NCBI GenBank assembly: GCA_046331225.1
Contig: JAXLRF010000004.1
Span: 186,001-250,000, forward strand
Reading direction: 5' to 3'
Origin: VFMC01 sp046331225
GTDB taxonomy: Bacteria; Actinomycetota; Acidimicrobiia; Acidimicrobiales; Ilumatobacteraceae
Length of the DNA: 64,000 nt
The position numbers and the translations under genes were made by a program. The notes below the pieces were generated by a model, which saw nothing but the letters and a program-made list of their open reading frames with translations, made no database searches and was not told the DNA's origin. Of the stretch, positions 20,674 to 28,271 are shown in pieces; positions within the stretch are counted from its first letter, which is position 1, and each line of letters starts with the position of its first letter.

Positions 20674-21428
20674 CCATGCTCGAACGTGACGCCGATCGGG
20701 CGCACGAGGACGACGCGTGGCTGGCCGAGGCGCTCGACCGCTTCGTCCGCGACCGCGACCCGAAGCTGCGCGCCGAGATCATCGAGCGCGCCAACTGGTT
20801 GGCAGTTCGCGGTGCTCGTCGCTTCGTCGACCGCGGCGAACCCTTCGACGACCTGCTGCAGGTGGCGCGCCTCGGACTGATGAAGAGCGTCGACCGCTTC
20901 GACCCGTCGCTCGGCGTGCCCTTCGGGGCGTACGCCACACCGACGATCATGGGCGAGCTGCGGCGCTACTTCCGCGACCACACGTGGAGCGTGCACGTCT
21001 CGCGACGCGCGAAGGACCTGCGGCCGATGGTGAACGCCGCGAGCGACAAGCTGGCCACCGAGCTCGGACGATCACCGCGCGTGTCGGAGATCGCCCAGGT
21101 GCTCGACGTCCCCGAGGACGCGGTGCTCGAAGCGCTCGAGGCCAACAACGCCTACCGTGCCCACACCCTCGACCCCGCCGGCACCGGACACACCCCACCG
21201 GTCGACGGTGGATTCGAGGGCGTGCTCGACCGCGACGTCGTCGAGCAGCTGCTCGACCGGCTGCCCGAGCGCGAGCGCACCATCCTGGTGCTGCGCTTCT
21301 TCGAGGGCATGACCCAGTCGCAGATCGCCGAGCGGATCGGCACCTCGCAGGTGCACGTGGGCCGGCTGATCACCTCGAGCCTCGCCGTGTTGCGAGCCCA
21401 TCTCACGGCGGCCGCGCGCGCCGAATAG
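20670..21428 (+). CDS. SigF/SigB-type general stress sigma factor
   Basis: 252-aa group 3 sigma factor (250 aa from the ATG at 20676). Region 2 holds FDDLLQVARLGLMKSVDRF and RRYFRDHTWSVHVSRRAKDL; region 4 holds LPERERTILVLRFFEGMTQSQIAERIGTSQVHVGRL. It is very similar along its length to the sigma factor at 12730. The start overlaps the anti-sigma gene by GTGA. Likely target promoters are the GTTT/GGGTA elements that fill 12.6-39 kb (inference). Confidence 0.93.
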   Translation: MTMLERDADRAHEDDAWLAEALDRFVRDRDPKLRAEIIERANWLAVRGARRFVDRGEPFDDLLQVARLGLMKSVDRFDPSLGVPFGAYATPTIMGELRRYFRDHTWSVHVSRRAKDLRPMVNAASDKLATELGRSPRVSEIAQVLDVPEDAVLEALEANNAYRAHTLDPAGTGHTPPVDGGFEGVLDRDVVEQLLDRLPERERTILVLRFFEGMTQSQIAERIGTSQVHVGRLITSSLAVLRAHLTAAARAE

Positions 21429-21458
21429 GTCACCACCCGGACGGGCGAGGAATTCAGG

Positions 21459-21483
21459 GTTGGAGTCGCGTGCGAGTGGGTAC
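21459..21483 (+). promoter_or_regulatory. SigF-type promoter, whiB-like gene
   Basis: GTTG, 15 nt, GGGTAC, then 9 nt to the GTG at 21493. It fixes the start of the WhiB-like protein at that GTG rather than further upstream. Confidence 0.6.
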
Positions 21484-21492
21484 CGCAGCGCG

Positions 21493-21861
21493 GTGAGCTC
21501 ACGCATCCCCACCGCCGCGCCCCTTCCCGTCGGACTCCGCCCGCCCACCAACCGCACCCGCATCACCCCCCGACAGGCAGCCGAGCGAGCGAAGCGACGG
21601 TGGCGTGCCCCGGCCTGGGCCGAGCAGGCGAAGTGTGCAGGACAGACCGACCTGTTCTTCGGCAGCCCCACCGAGCAGGACCGCGAGCGGCTCGAGCGCG
21701 AGCGTGAGGCACTGGCCGTGTGCGCGGTGTGCCCGGTGATCGAGCCGTGCCGAGATCATGCACGACGGTTCCGCGAAGCGGGTATCTGGGGAGGCGAGAA
21801 CGAGGCGCAGCGCCGGGCGGCACTGCGCGTCGAGAAGCCCGCCGCAGGCGACATCGCCTGA
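21493..21861 (+). CDS. WhiB-family transcriptional regulator
   Basis: 122-aa Wbl protein. Four cysteines for a 4Fe-4S cluster are present: one in AKCAGQTDLFF, then CAVCPVIEPC (C-x2-C-x5-C). The turn motif GIWGGE follows. The sub-type cannot be assigned by eye. The N-terminal 40 residues are Pro/Arg-rich. Leaderless start from a SigF-type promoter is predicted. Wbl proteins sense redox or NO and often bind group 1/2 sigma factors. Confidence 0.9.
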   Translation: MSSRIPTAAPLPVGLRPPTNRTRITPRQAAERAKRRWRAPAWAEQAKCAGQTDLFFGSPTEQDRERLEREREALAVCAVCPVIEPCRDHARRFREAGIWGGENEAQRRAALRVEKPAAGDIA

Positions 21862-21903
21862 CAGACCGCCCGGGGTCCCTCCCGGTCACGGAAGGAGATC
21901 CCC

Positions 21904-23115
21904 ATGAAAGCCCTCGTGTGGCACGGCCGTCGCGACGTACGCGTCGACCAGGTGCCCGACCCCTCGATCGAGCAGCCCACCGACGCGATCATCCGTGTCA
22001 CGACCTCGGGGCTGTGCGGCTCCGACCTGCACCTGTACGAGGTGCTCGCGCCGTTCATGACGCCCGGCGACATCCTCGGCCACGAGCCGATGGGCGTGGT
22101 CGAGGCCGTCGGCAGCGCGGTCACCGGTCTCGCGCCCGGTGACCGGGTGGTGGTGCCGTTCAACATCTCGTGCGGCCACTGCCTCATGTGCTCGGTCGGT
22201 CTGCAGAGCCAGTGCGAGACGACCCAGGTCGACGAGCACGGCACCGGTGCCGCGCTGTTCGGCTACACCAAGTTGTACGGCGGGGTGCCGGGCGGCCAGG
22301 CCGAATACCTGCGCGTCCCGCACGCCGACTACGGACCGATCAAGGTGCCCGACGGACCGCCCGACGACCGGTTCGTGTACCTGTCGGACGTGATGCCGAC
22401 GGCCTGGCAGGCGGTCGCGTACGCGCAGCCGCTCGTCGGACCCTTCCGATCGCTCGTCGTGCTCGGCCTCGGCCCCATCGGCGACATGGCCTGTCGCGTC
22501 GCCCAGCACGGCGGCATCGAGCGCGTGATCGCGGTCGACCTCGTGCCCGAGCGCCTGGCCCGGGCGCGTGCACGAGGGGTCGAGACCATCGACCTGTCGG
22601 CCACCTCGGGCGACGAGCTCACGCAGGCGGTGCTCGACCTCACCGATGGTCGGGGCGCCGACGCCGTGATCGACGCGGTCGGTATGGAGGCGCACGGATC
22701 GCCCGTCGCCCGTGCCGCGCACAAGATGACGGCGCTGCTGCCCAACGCCGTCGCCGAGAAGCTGATGCAGACCGCCGGCGTCGACCGGCTGGCGGCGCTG
22801 CACTCCGCCGTCGAGCTCGTCCGCCGCGGCGGCACCATCTCGATCGTCGGTGTGTACGGCGGCATGACCGATCCGATGCCGATGCTCACGCTGTTCGACA
22901 AGCAGGTGACCATCCGCATGGGCCAGGCCAACGTGCGCCGCTGGGTGGACGACCTGTTGCCGCTGGTGATCGACCGCGACGTCCTGGGCGTCGACGAGTT
23001 CGCCACCCATCGCCTGCCGCTCGACGACGGCCCGTCGGCGTACGCGATGTTCCAGCGCAAGGAGCACGGTGCGGTGAAGGTGCTCTTCGACGCCGCAGCC
23101 ACGCGGACCGCCTGA
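21904..23115 (+). CDS. zinc-dependent alcohol/formaldehyde dehydrogenase-like oxidoreductase
   Basis: 403-aa medium-chain dehydrogenase. Catalytic zinc ligands lie in TTSGLCGSDLHLYE and GHEPMGVVE. Structural-zinc cysteines are in CGHCLMCSVGLQSQCE. The nucleotide-binding motif is VLGLGPIGDMACRVA. The insert MTALLPNAVAEKLMQTAGVDR is typical of the formaldehyde-dehydrogenase-like branch. Substrate not determined. GGAAGGAG precedes the ATG, 42 nt after whiB, so it may share that transcript. Confidence 0.88.
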   Translation: MKALVWHGRRDVRVDQVPDPSIEQPTDAIIRVTTSGLCGSDLHLYEVLAPFMTPGDILGHEPMGVVEAVGSAVTGLAPGDRVVVPFNISCGHCLMCSVGLQSQCETTQVDEHGTGAALFGYTKLYGGVPGGQAEYLRVPHADYGPIKVPDGPPDDRFVYLSDVMPTAWQAVAYAQPLVGPFRSLVVLGLGPIGDMACRVAQHGGIERVIAVDLVPERLARARARGVETIDLSATSGDELTQAVLDLTDGRGADAVIDAVGMEAHGSPVARAAHKMTALLPNAVAEKLMQTAGVDRLAALHSAVELVRRGGTISIVGVYGGMTDPMPMLTLFDKQVTIRMGQANVRRWVDDLLPLVIDRDVLGVDEFATHRLPLDDGPSAYAMFQRKEHGAVKVLFDAAATRTA

Positions 23116-23130
23116 TCGTCCGTCGGCGCC

Positions 23131-23169
23131 ACCCGGGCGAGGGGGTCTCGTCACGCTCCTCGCCCGGGT
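23131..23169. other. perfect 11-bp inverted repeat overlapping the pilZ promoter
   Basis: ACCCGGGCGAG at 23131-23141 pairs perfectly with CTCGCCCGGGT at 23159-23169, loop 17 nt. It lies 15 nt after the dehydrogenase stop, so it may be its terminator. The loop contains the -35 and the 3' arm contains most of the -10 of the promoter for the next gene, so it could also be an operator. Confidence 0.65.
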
Positions 23170-23171
23170 AC
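23145..23171 (+). promoter_or_regulatory. SigF-type promoter, pilZ gene
   Basis: GTCT, 17 nt, GGGTAC, then 9 nt to the GTG at 23181. Both elements are embedded in an inverted repeat. Confidence 0.6.
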
Positions 23172-23180
23172 TCACCCGAC

Positions 23181-23582
23181 GTGAATCGCCGAGCCCATCC
23201 TCGTCGGGTCTCGCGTCGGACGGTCCGGCTCGGCACGATCAGCGAGATGCCCTTTCCCGGGGCCGACATGATCGACGCGTCGGCGTCGGGTGTGCTGCTG
23301 TCGTTCGCCGAGCCGGTCGTCCTGGCGCCGGGTCAGCGGGTGTGCCTGTCGGTGCCCACCCGCGAGGGTGCGCTGCACCTGATGGCGAGCGTGGTGCGCG
23401 TCGAACGCGGTCACGACTTCCACACCTACGTGGGCCTCGTGCTGTGCGAACGCCCGGGCACGCCCGAGGTGGCCGATCCCGATCTCGAGCGCTGGCGGGA
23501 GTGGCTGGACGACGACCGCTTCGAGCGCCTCGTCGAGGACGAGCGCACCACCGATCAGCGGCGACCCAGTCGCAGCCGGTGA
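23181..23582 (+). CDS. PilZ-domain protein (putative c-di-GMP receptor)
   Basis: 133-aa single PilZ domain. The c-di-GMP signature is present as an N-terminal R-rich motif (NRRAHPRRVSRRTVRL) followed by DASASGVLLSF, matching D/N-x-S-x-x-G. The C-terminus is charged. The GTG start is leaderless by promoter position. Its 3' end overlaps the convergent oxidoreductase gene by 28 nt. This links the stress island to second-messenger control (inference). Confidence 0.82.
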   Translation: MNRRAHPRRVSRRTVRLGTISEMPFPGADMIDASASGVLLSFAEPVVLAPGQRVCLSVPTREGALHLMASVVRVERGHDFHTYVGLVLCERPGTPEVADPDLERWREWLDDDRFERLVEDERTTDQRRPSRSR

Positions 23583-25165
23583 TGCGCGATCGCGGCGCGT
23601 GCCGCGTTCGCGCCGCATGCGCCGTGCACCCCACCACCCGGGTGTGCCGACGCCGACGCCAGGTACAGGCCTGGCACGGGCGTCTCGGGTCGCCCCCACC
23701 CCGGGATCGGTCGGAACACCAGCTGCTGGTGCAGCTGGGCCGTCCCACCACCGATGTCGCCTCCCACGAGGTTCGCGTTCGTGGCCTGCATCGTCGAAGG
23801 CGTGGTGACCTGCCGCGCGATCACCCGCTCGCGGAACCCGGGGGCGACGGCCTCGATGCGGTCCTCGATGCGTGCGGCCATCAGATCACGGTCGTCGTCG
23901 TCCCAGATCCCGCGCACCGAGCTGCCCTCGGTGGCACCGGCGTCGCCGCGCACCTCCTGGGGCACGTGGGTGTAGGCCCACAGCGATTCGGTGCCCGCTG
24001 GTGAACGTGACGGGTCGGCCGTCGTCATCTGGCCGACGAGCACGAACGGGTCGCGGGGCACCAGCCGGCGCGACAGCTCCGACGCGGTGACGGTGAGTTC
24101 GTCGAGGCTCGCCGCCAGGTGCACCGTGCCGGCACCGTGCACCGACGGGTCCGCCCACGGCACGGGCGACGACAGCGCCCAGTCGACCTTCACCGTGCCG
24201 GCGCCGCGTTGGATCGCAGGTAGCCGCTGCACGGTGCGCGACGGCAGGTGCTCGACGCCGACGAGATCGACGTACAACCGGGTCGCCTCGGTGTCGGCCA
24301 GCACCGCGCGTCGTGCGACGTGTTCGACCCCATCCGCGGTGCGCACCCCGACGGCACGTCCGTGGCGGATCAGCACGCGCTCGACCGCCCGACCGCAGCG
24401 CACCTCGCCGCCGGCGCGCTCGAGCCGGGTGACGAGCGAACGGGTCAGCTGCCCCGCACCCCCGACGGGCACCGGGAAGCCGACGTCCTGGCCGAGGCCC
24501 GTGAGCAGCCAGCCGAACAGCGCGCTGCCGGCGGTCTCGGGCGTCAGATCGGCGTGCAGTGCCATGCCCGCCAGCAGCATCGTCGCCTGCTCGCCTGCGA
24601 AGCGCTCCTCGACGTAGCGGCGCAACGGGACGAGCGCGAGCCGGATCAGGTCGCGGCCCCCGTCGATCCGGGCCCGTGCCGCCACGCGCAGCGCAGCGCG
24701 CACGGGCGGGAACGGGCGCAGCAGCAGATCGATCATCGCCGGCGACACCCGCCGGTACTGCTCGATCACGGCACGGTAGGCGTCGGCGTCGCCTGCGTGC
24801 CCGGCGGCGAGCGAAGCGCAGGTGCGCTCGAGATCGCGGTGCAGCACCGCAGCCGGTGCGTCGGGCAGCGGGTGCGCCAGCACCGACGGGGCGTGCGTCC
24901 ACTGCAGACCGTGGTCGTCGAGTGCGAGGTCGCGCAGCACGGGCGACGCCGCGCCCAACGGGTAGAACGCCGAGAACAGGTCGTTGCGGAATCCGGGCGC
25001 GGTGATCTCGCCGGTGCGCACGGCCCCGCCGGGCTCCGGCGCGGCCTCGATCACCACCACGTCCCAACCCGCGTCGGCGAGCACGTTGGCGGCCACCAGA
25101 CCGTTGGGTCCGGCACCGATCACGATGGCGTCGGCCAGGTGCGACCCGGCGGGCCCGGCCGTCAC
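23555..25165 (-). CDS. FAD-dependent phytoene-desaturase-like oxidoreductase
   Basis: 536-aa COG1233-type amine oxidase/carotenoid-desaturase superfamily protein. The N-terminal Rossmann motif is AIVIGAGPNGLVAANVLADAGWDVVVIEA. The C-terminal FAD-contact region is PGLYLASASAHPGGGVHGACGANAARAA. The substrate is not known; many such actinobacterial proteins are not in carotenoid clusters, and no crt genes are nearby. The GTG start overlaps the SRPBCC gene stop (GTGA). It is the last gene of a run starting at 27488. Confidence 0.85.
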   Translation of the reverse strand: MTAGPAGSHLADAIVIGAGPNGLVAANVLADAGWDVVVIEAAPEPGGAVRTGEITAPGFRNDLFSAFYPLGAASPVLRDLALDDHGLQWTHAPSVLAHPLPDAPAAVLHRDLERTCASLAAGHAGDADAYRAVIEQYRRVSPAMIDLLLRPFPPVRAALRVAARARIDGGRDLIRLALVPLRRYVEERFAGEQATMLLAGMALHADLTPETAGSALFGWLLTGLGQDVGFPVPVGGAGQLTRSLVTRLERAGGEVRCGRAVERVLIRHGRAVGVRTADGVEHVARRAVLADTEATRLYVDLVGVEHLPSRTVQRLPAIQRGAGTVKVDWALSSPVPWADPSVHGAGTVHLAASLDELTVTASELSRRLVPRDPFVLVGQMTTADPSRSPAGTESLWAYTHVPQEVRGDAGATEGSSVRGIWDDDDRDLMAARIEDRIEAVAPGFRERVIARQVTTPSTMQATNANLVGGDIGGGTAQLHQQLVFRPIPGWGRPETPVPGLYLASASAHPGGGVHGACGANAARAAIAHHRLRLGRR

Positions 25166-25632
25166 GACGTCCCGCTCGGCGATGATCCGTCCGCGGCGCG
25201 CTCGAGCCGGTCGAACTGCGCCTCGAGCGCCCGCAGCGATCGGCTGTTGCGCAGACGGACGGCCGGTGAGATCAGCGGTGACAACACGCGGAACACGCCC
25301 CGCGGCACCTCGGTCATGCGCAGGCGCGTGCCCGAGCCGGACGGCGCGAGGTCGAACCGCACGTCGGCCACCAGGAACGGGCGGGCGCGCACGACGAGAT
25401 CGAGACGACGGCGGGGTTCGATGCCGGTGACCGACGTGGCGTCGTGCACCTGGATCGGGCCCGCGCCCACCTCGTGGTGGAAGCTGCTGCCGGGCGCCGG
25501 CCAGCGCGGGTCGTCGACGACCACGCGGCGAGCGCCGACGAGCCAGTCCGGGTAGTGCTCGGCGGCCGTCAGCACCCGGAACACCCGGTCCGGAGGCGCG
25601 TCGAACCGACGCTCTGTCACCGCGGCGAACAC
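25162..25632 (-). CDS. SRPBCC (START-like) domain protein
   Basis: 156-aa polyketide-cyclase/START-type hydrophobic-ligand-binding fold: TERRFDAPPDRVFRVLTAAEHYPDWLVGARRV, then the ARPFLVADVRFDLAPSGSGTRLRMTEVPRG strands. Ligand unknown. GTG starts at 25632 and 25620 are both possible; the first is 10 nt after the regulator stop. It is coupled with the flavoprotein downstream by GTGA. Confidence 0.75.
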   Translation of the reverse strand: MFAAVTERRFDAPPDRVFRVLTAAEHYPDWLVGARRVVVDDPRWPAPGSSFHHEVGAGPIQVHDATSVTGIEPRRRLDLVVRARPFLVADVRFDLAPSGSGTRLRMTEVPRGVFRVLSPLISPAVRLRNSRSLRALEAQFDRLERAADGSSPSGTS

Positions 25633-25642
25633 CGGCGCGCGA

Positions 25643-26473
25643 TCAGCTGGCTGCCGGGCGGCGCTCGGTGGCCGGCTCGAGGCCGAGCACCCGGGCACGC
25701 ACCGCGGCCTGCGTGCGGTTCTTGACGCCGAGCTTCTGGTACACCTGCCGGACGTAGGTGCGCACGGTCTCGACGCCGAGGAACAGTTCGTTGGCGATGT
25801 CGCGGTTCGACAGGCCGAGGCCCAGCATGGCGAGCACCTCCTGCTCGCGGGCCGTGAGGTTGGCCTGCAGGTCGAACTGCGGCGTCATCGTCGAGCCCAT
25901 GTGGTGCCCGGCGAGTTTGAGCGGTGCGTCGAGGCCCACGCGCTCGCCGGCGGCGATGCGCTCGAGGCCGTCGACGAGCTCCGACGCGCCGGCGGCCTTC
26001 GACAGCACACCCGACACGCCGCTCGCGCGGGCGATCGAGAGCAGGTCGACGTCGGCGCTCCACGTGTAGAGCACCACATGGTCGACGTCACGTTCGGCGA
26101 CCATCTCACGAGCCCGCCCGAGGATCGTGCGATGGCCACCGAACGTGTCGAACAGCGCGATGTCGGCGTGCTCGTGCGAGGTGTCGTTCTCGCCGACCTC
26201 GGTGTCGACGACGACCACGCGATCGGCGAACGGGGCGAGCATGCCGGCTACACCGCGCACGATCACCTCGTAGTCGTTCACCACGACCACGCGCAGCGGA
26301 CCGGTGCGCGTGATCGGCGTGCGCGATCCCGCGTCGAGTGTCTCGTCGGTCTCGCCGACGGGGCGACCCTCGCCGGGCCGCGCCATCGCGCGGTCGTCCA
26401 TGTCGCTGGTGTCCCCGATCGGGGCGTCGTCCAGCGCGTCCGTGTCAGGTGTCGTCGGATCCATCGTCGTCAC
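25643..26473 (-). CDS. response regulator with LuxR-type DNA-binding domain
   Basis: 276-aa protein. An acidic N-terminal tail of about 60 residues precedes a receiver domain (VVVVNDYEVIVRGVAGML; a candidate phospho-acceptor Asp in ADIALFDTFGG; Lys in VLSKAAG). The LuxR helix-turn-helix is LTAREQEVLAMLGLGLSNRDIANELFLGVETVRTYVRQV. No histidine kinase is next to it. The GTG has GGGAGGG about 5 nt upstream. It lies 46 nt after the LLM gene, probably in the same operon. Confidence 0.88.
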   Translation of the reverse strand: MTTMDPTTPDTDALDDAPIGDTSDMDDRAMARPGEGRPVGETDETLDAGSRTPITRTGPLRVVVVNDYEVIVRGVAGMLAPFADRVVVVDTEVGENDTSHEHADIALFDTFGGHRTILGRAREMVAERDVDHVVLYTWSADVDLLSIARASGVSGVLSKAAGASELVDGLERIAAGERVGLDAPLKLAGHHMGSTMTPQFDLQANLTAREQEVLAMLGLGLSNRDIANELFLGVETVRTYVRQVYQKLGVKNRTQAAVRARVLGLEPATERRPAAS

Positions 26474-26519
26474 GTTTCCCTCCCGTGCCGTGTCGTCGTC
26501 GGGTTGGCCCTGCCGTCGT

Positions 26520-27488
26520 TCAAGGCGCCCCGATCACTCGTGCGTCGACCGCCTGGTGCAGTTCGCTGCGCCAGACGTCGAGCAACGCTCGTTGATCCGC
26601 CCCCACCTGGTGCAGGTGCAGGGCGGTGAAGCCGGCGTCGGCGAACTCTCCGACGGCGTCGACCACGGCACCGAGGTCGTCACCGACCACCAGTGCGCGG
26701 CGCACGTCGTCGACGGTCACCATCTGCGCGGCCTGTTCGAAGTGGGTCCACGTGGGCAGGTCCTGCGAGAGCTGCCCCTGCACCGCGGCGTTCGGCCAGA
26801 TCTCGTGCGCCGTGCGCGCCGCCTCGTCCTCGGGTCCCCAGCACAGCGTGAGCTGGCCGATGACGGGCCCGGTGCCTCCCGCGTCTCGGTAGGCCTGCAC
26901 CGTGTCGGCCGAGGGGCTGGTCACCCACAGGCCGTCGGCGTGCTCGGCCGCGAGGCGAGCCGAGGTCTCGCCGGCGGCCGCCCAGACGATCTCGATCGGG
27001 TGCGGCGACGCCGAGAAGAGCTTCGCGTTCTCGACGGTGAACCAGTCGCCGTGGTGGTCGACCGTCTCACCCGTCCAGAGCCGGCGCATCACGCCGACCG
27101 CCTCGGCCAACGCCTCTTGACGCAGGTCGATCGGTGGCCAGCGTTCGCCGGTGACGTGTTCGTTGAGCGCCTCGCCGGTGCCGACACCCAGGAAGAACCG
27201 TCCGTCGCTCAACTCCGAGACGGTGGCGGCCGCCTGGGCCACCACGGCCGGGTGCTGGCGGATGAGCGGGCAGGTCACGCCGGTGCCGAGTCGCACCGAG
27301 TCGGTGCGCGCGGCGATCCCGCCGAGCGTGGTCCAGGCGTACGGGCTGTGGCCCTGCGACGAGGTCCACGGATGGAAGTGGTCGCTCACCGTGACGAACG
27401 AGAACCCGGCATCCTCCGCGTCCGCGGCGAAGCGGACGAGGTCGGACGCCTCGAACTCCTCACTCGAACAGGTGTAGCCCCACTGCAT
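26520..27488 (-). CDS. LLM-class F420-dependent oxidoreductase (FGD-like)
   Basis: 322-aa luciferase-like monooxygenase-fold enzyme. GYTCSSEEFEASDLVRFAADAEDAGFSFVTVSDHFHPW and the HSPYAWTTLGGIAARTDSVRLGTGVT segment resemble F420-dependent glucose-6-phosphate dehydrogenases and their relatives. Coenzyme F420 use is inferred from the family. The start ATG follows a SigF-type promoter by 10 nt. It is the first gene of a probable LLM-LuxR-SRPBCC-flavoprotein operon. Confidence 0.85.
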   Translation of the reverse strand: MQWGYTCSSEEFEASDLVRFAADAEDAGFSFVTVSDHFHPWTSSQGHSPYAWTTLGGIAARTDSVRLGTGVTCPLIRQHPAVVAQAAATVSELSDGRFFLGVGTGEALNEHVTGERWPPIDLRQEALAEAVGVMRRLWTGETVDHHGDWFTVENAKLFSASPHPIEIVWAAAGETSARLAAEHADGLWVTSPSADTVQAYRDAGGTGPVIGQLTLCWGPEDEAARTAHEIWPNAAVQGQLSQDLPTWTHFEQAAQMVTVDDVRRALVVGDDLGAVVDAVGEFADAGFTALHLHQVGADQRALLDVWRSELHQAVDARVIGAP

Positions 27489-27498
27489 GACTTCCCCG

Positions 27499-27524
27499 GT
27501 ACCACCGTCGGGCCTCCCCCAAAC
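27499..27524 (-). promoter_or_regulatory. SigF-type promoter candidate, LLM operon
   Basis: On the minus strand, GTTT, 16 nt, TGGTAC (one mismatch), then 10 nt to the ATG at 27488. Confidence 0.5.
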
Positions 27525-27574
27525 GCGAGAGCGTCACGACGGGTGGCTCGTGACGGGCGTCTGTCGCCGAAACG

Positions 27575-27580
27575 GGGTAC
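27575..27580 (+). promoter_or_regulatory. possible SigF-type -10 box, HAD phosphatase gene
   Basis: GGGTAC lies 10 nt before the GTG at 27591. GTCT is present but only 12 nt upstream, so the -35 is poor. Confidence 0.35.
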
Positions 27581-27590
27581 AGGCGATCAC

Positions 27591-28271
27591 GTGCCCGCTG
27601 CCGACGACATCACGATCCCGATTCCGATCACCGCCCCGAGCCCCGTCCCACGGGGGTTCCTGTTCGACCGGGACGGCACCCTGGTGCACGACGTCCCCTA
27701 CAACGGCCAGCCTGCGCGGGTGCGGCCGCTGCCGACCGCCGCCGCAGCCGTCGCGCTGGCCCGGGCGGCCGGCTGCCGCACGGCGATCGTGTCGAACCAG
27801 CGGGGTGTAGCGCTCGGACTGCTCACCGTGGCACAGGTCGAGGCCGTCAACGCCCGGGTGCAGCGCCTGCTCGGGCGGTTCGACGCCGTGTTGTGGTGCC
27901 CGCACGACGACGTCGACGACTGCGACTGCCGCAAGCCCCGGCCGGGCTTGGTGCTGGCCGCGGCCGAGCGACTCGGGCTGCGGCCCGACGAGTGCGTCGT
28001 CTTCGGCGACACCGGGGCCGACGTGGGCGCGGCGCTGGCGGCGGGTGCGGCCGCGGTGCTCGTGCCCAACGACGCGACCGAGCCCGACGAGGTGGACGCG
28101 GCACCCTGCGTGGCGCCCACGCTGTCGGCTGCGGTGCGCCTGGCGCTCGCCGGGTCGGTGCCGCCCGCCCCGCGGCTCGATGCGGATCCGGCCGCTCGGC
28201 TCAGCCGGCTCAGCCGGCCAGCGCCGTCCCGCGGCGACGCTCGGCGAGCATCCGGTCGAGCCGCGAGGTGA
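27591..28271 (+). CDS. GmhB-like HAD phosphatase (heptose bisphosphate type)
   Basis: 226-aa HAD-family phosphatase. Motif I is FLFDRDGTLVHD, motif II IVSNQRGVALG, and the later aspartate motif VFGDTGADVGAAL. The zinc-binding loop CPHDDVDDCDCRKP is diagnostic for GmhB/histidinol-phosphatase relatives. GmhB removes the 7-phosphate from D-glycero-D-manno-heptose 1,7-bisphosphate. The neighbouring convergent gene encodes an RfaE-like nucleotidyltransferase, which supports the heptose assignment. The 3' end overlaps that gene by 62 nt. The last 40 residues are low-complexity. Confidence 0.8.
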   Translation: MPAADDITIPIPITAPSPVPRGFLFDRDGTLVHDVPYNGQPARVRPLPTAAAAVALARAAGCRTAIVSNQRGVALGLLTVAQVEAVNARVQRLLGRFDAVLWCPHDDVDDCDCRKPRPGLVLAAAERLGLRPDECVVFGDTGADVGAALAAGAAAVLVPNDATEPDEVDAAPCVAPTLSAAVRLALAGSVPPAPRLDADPAARLSRLSRPAPSRGDARRASGRAAR

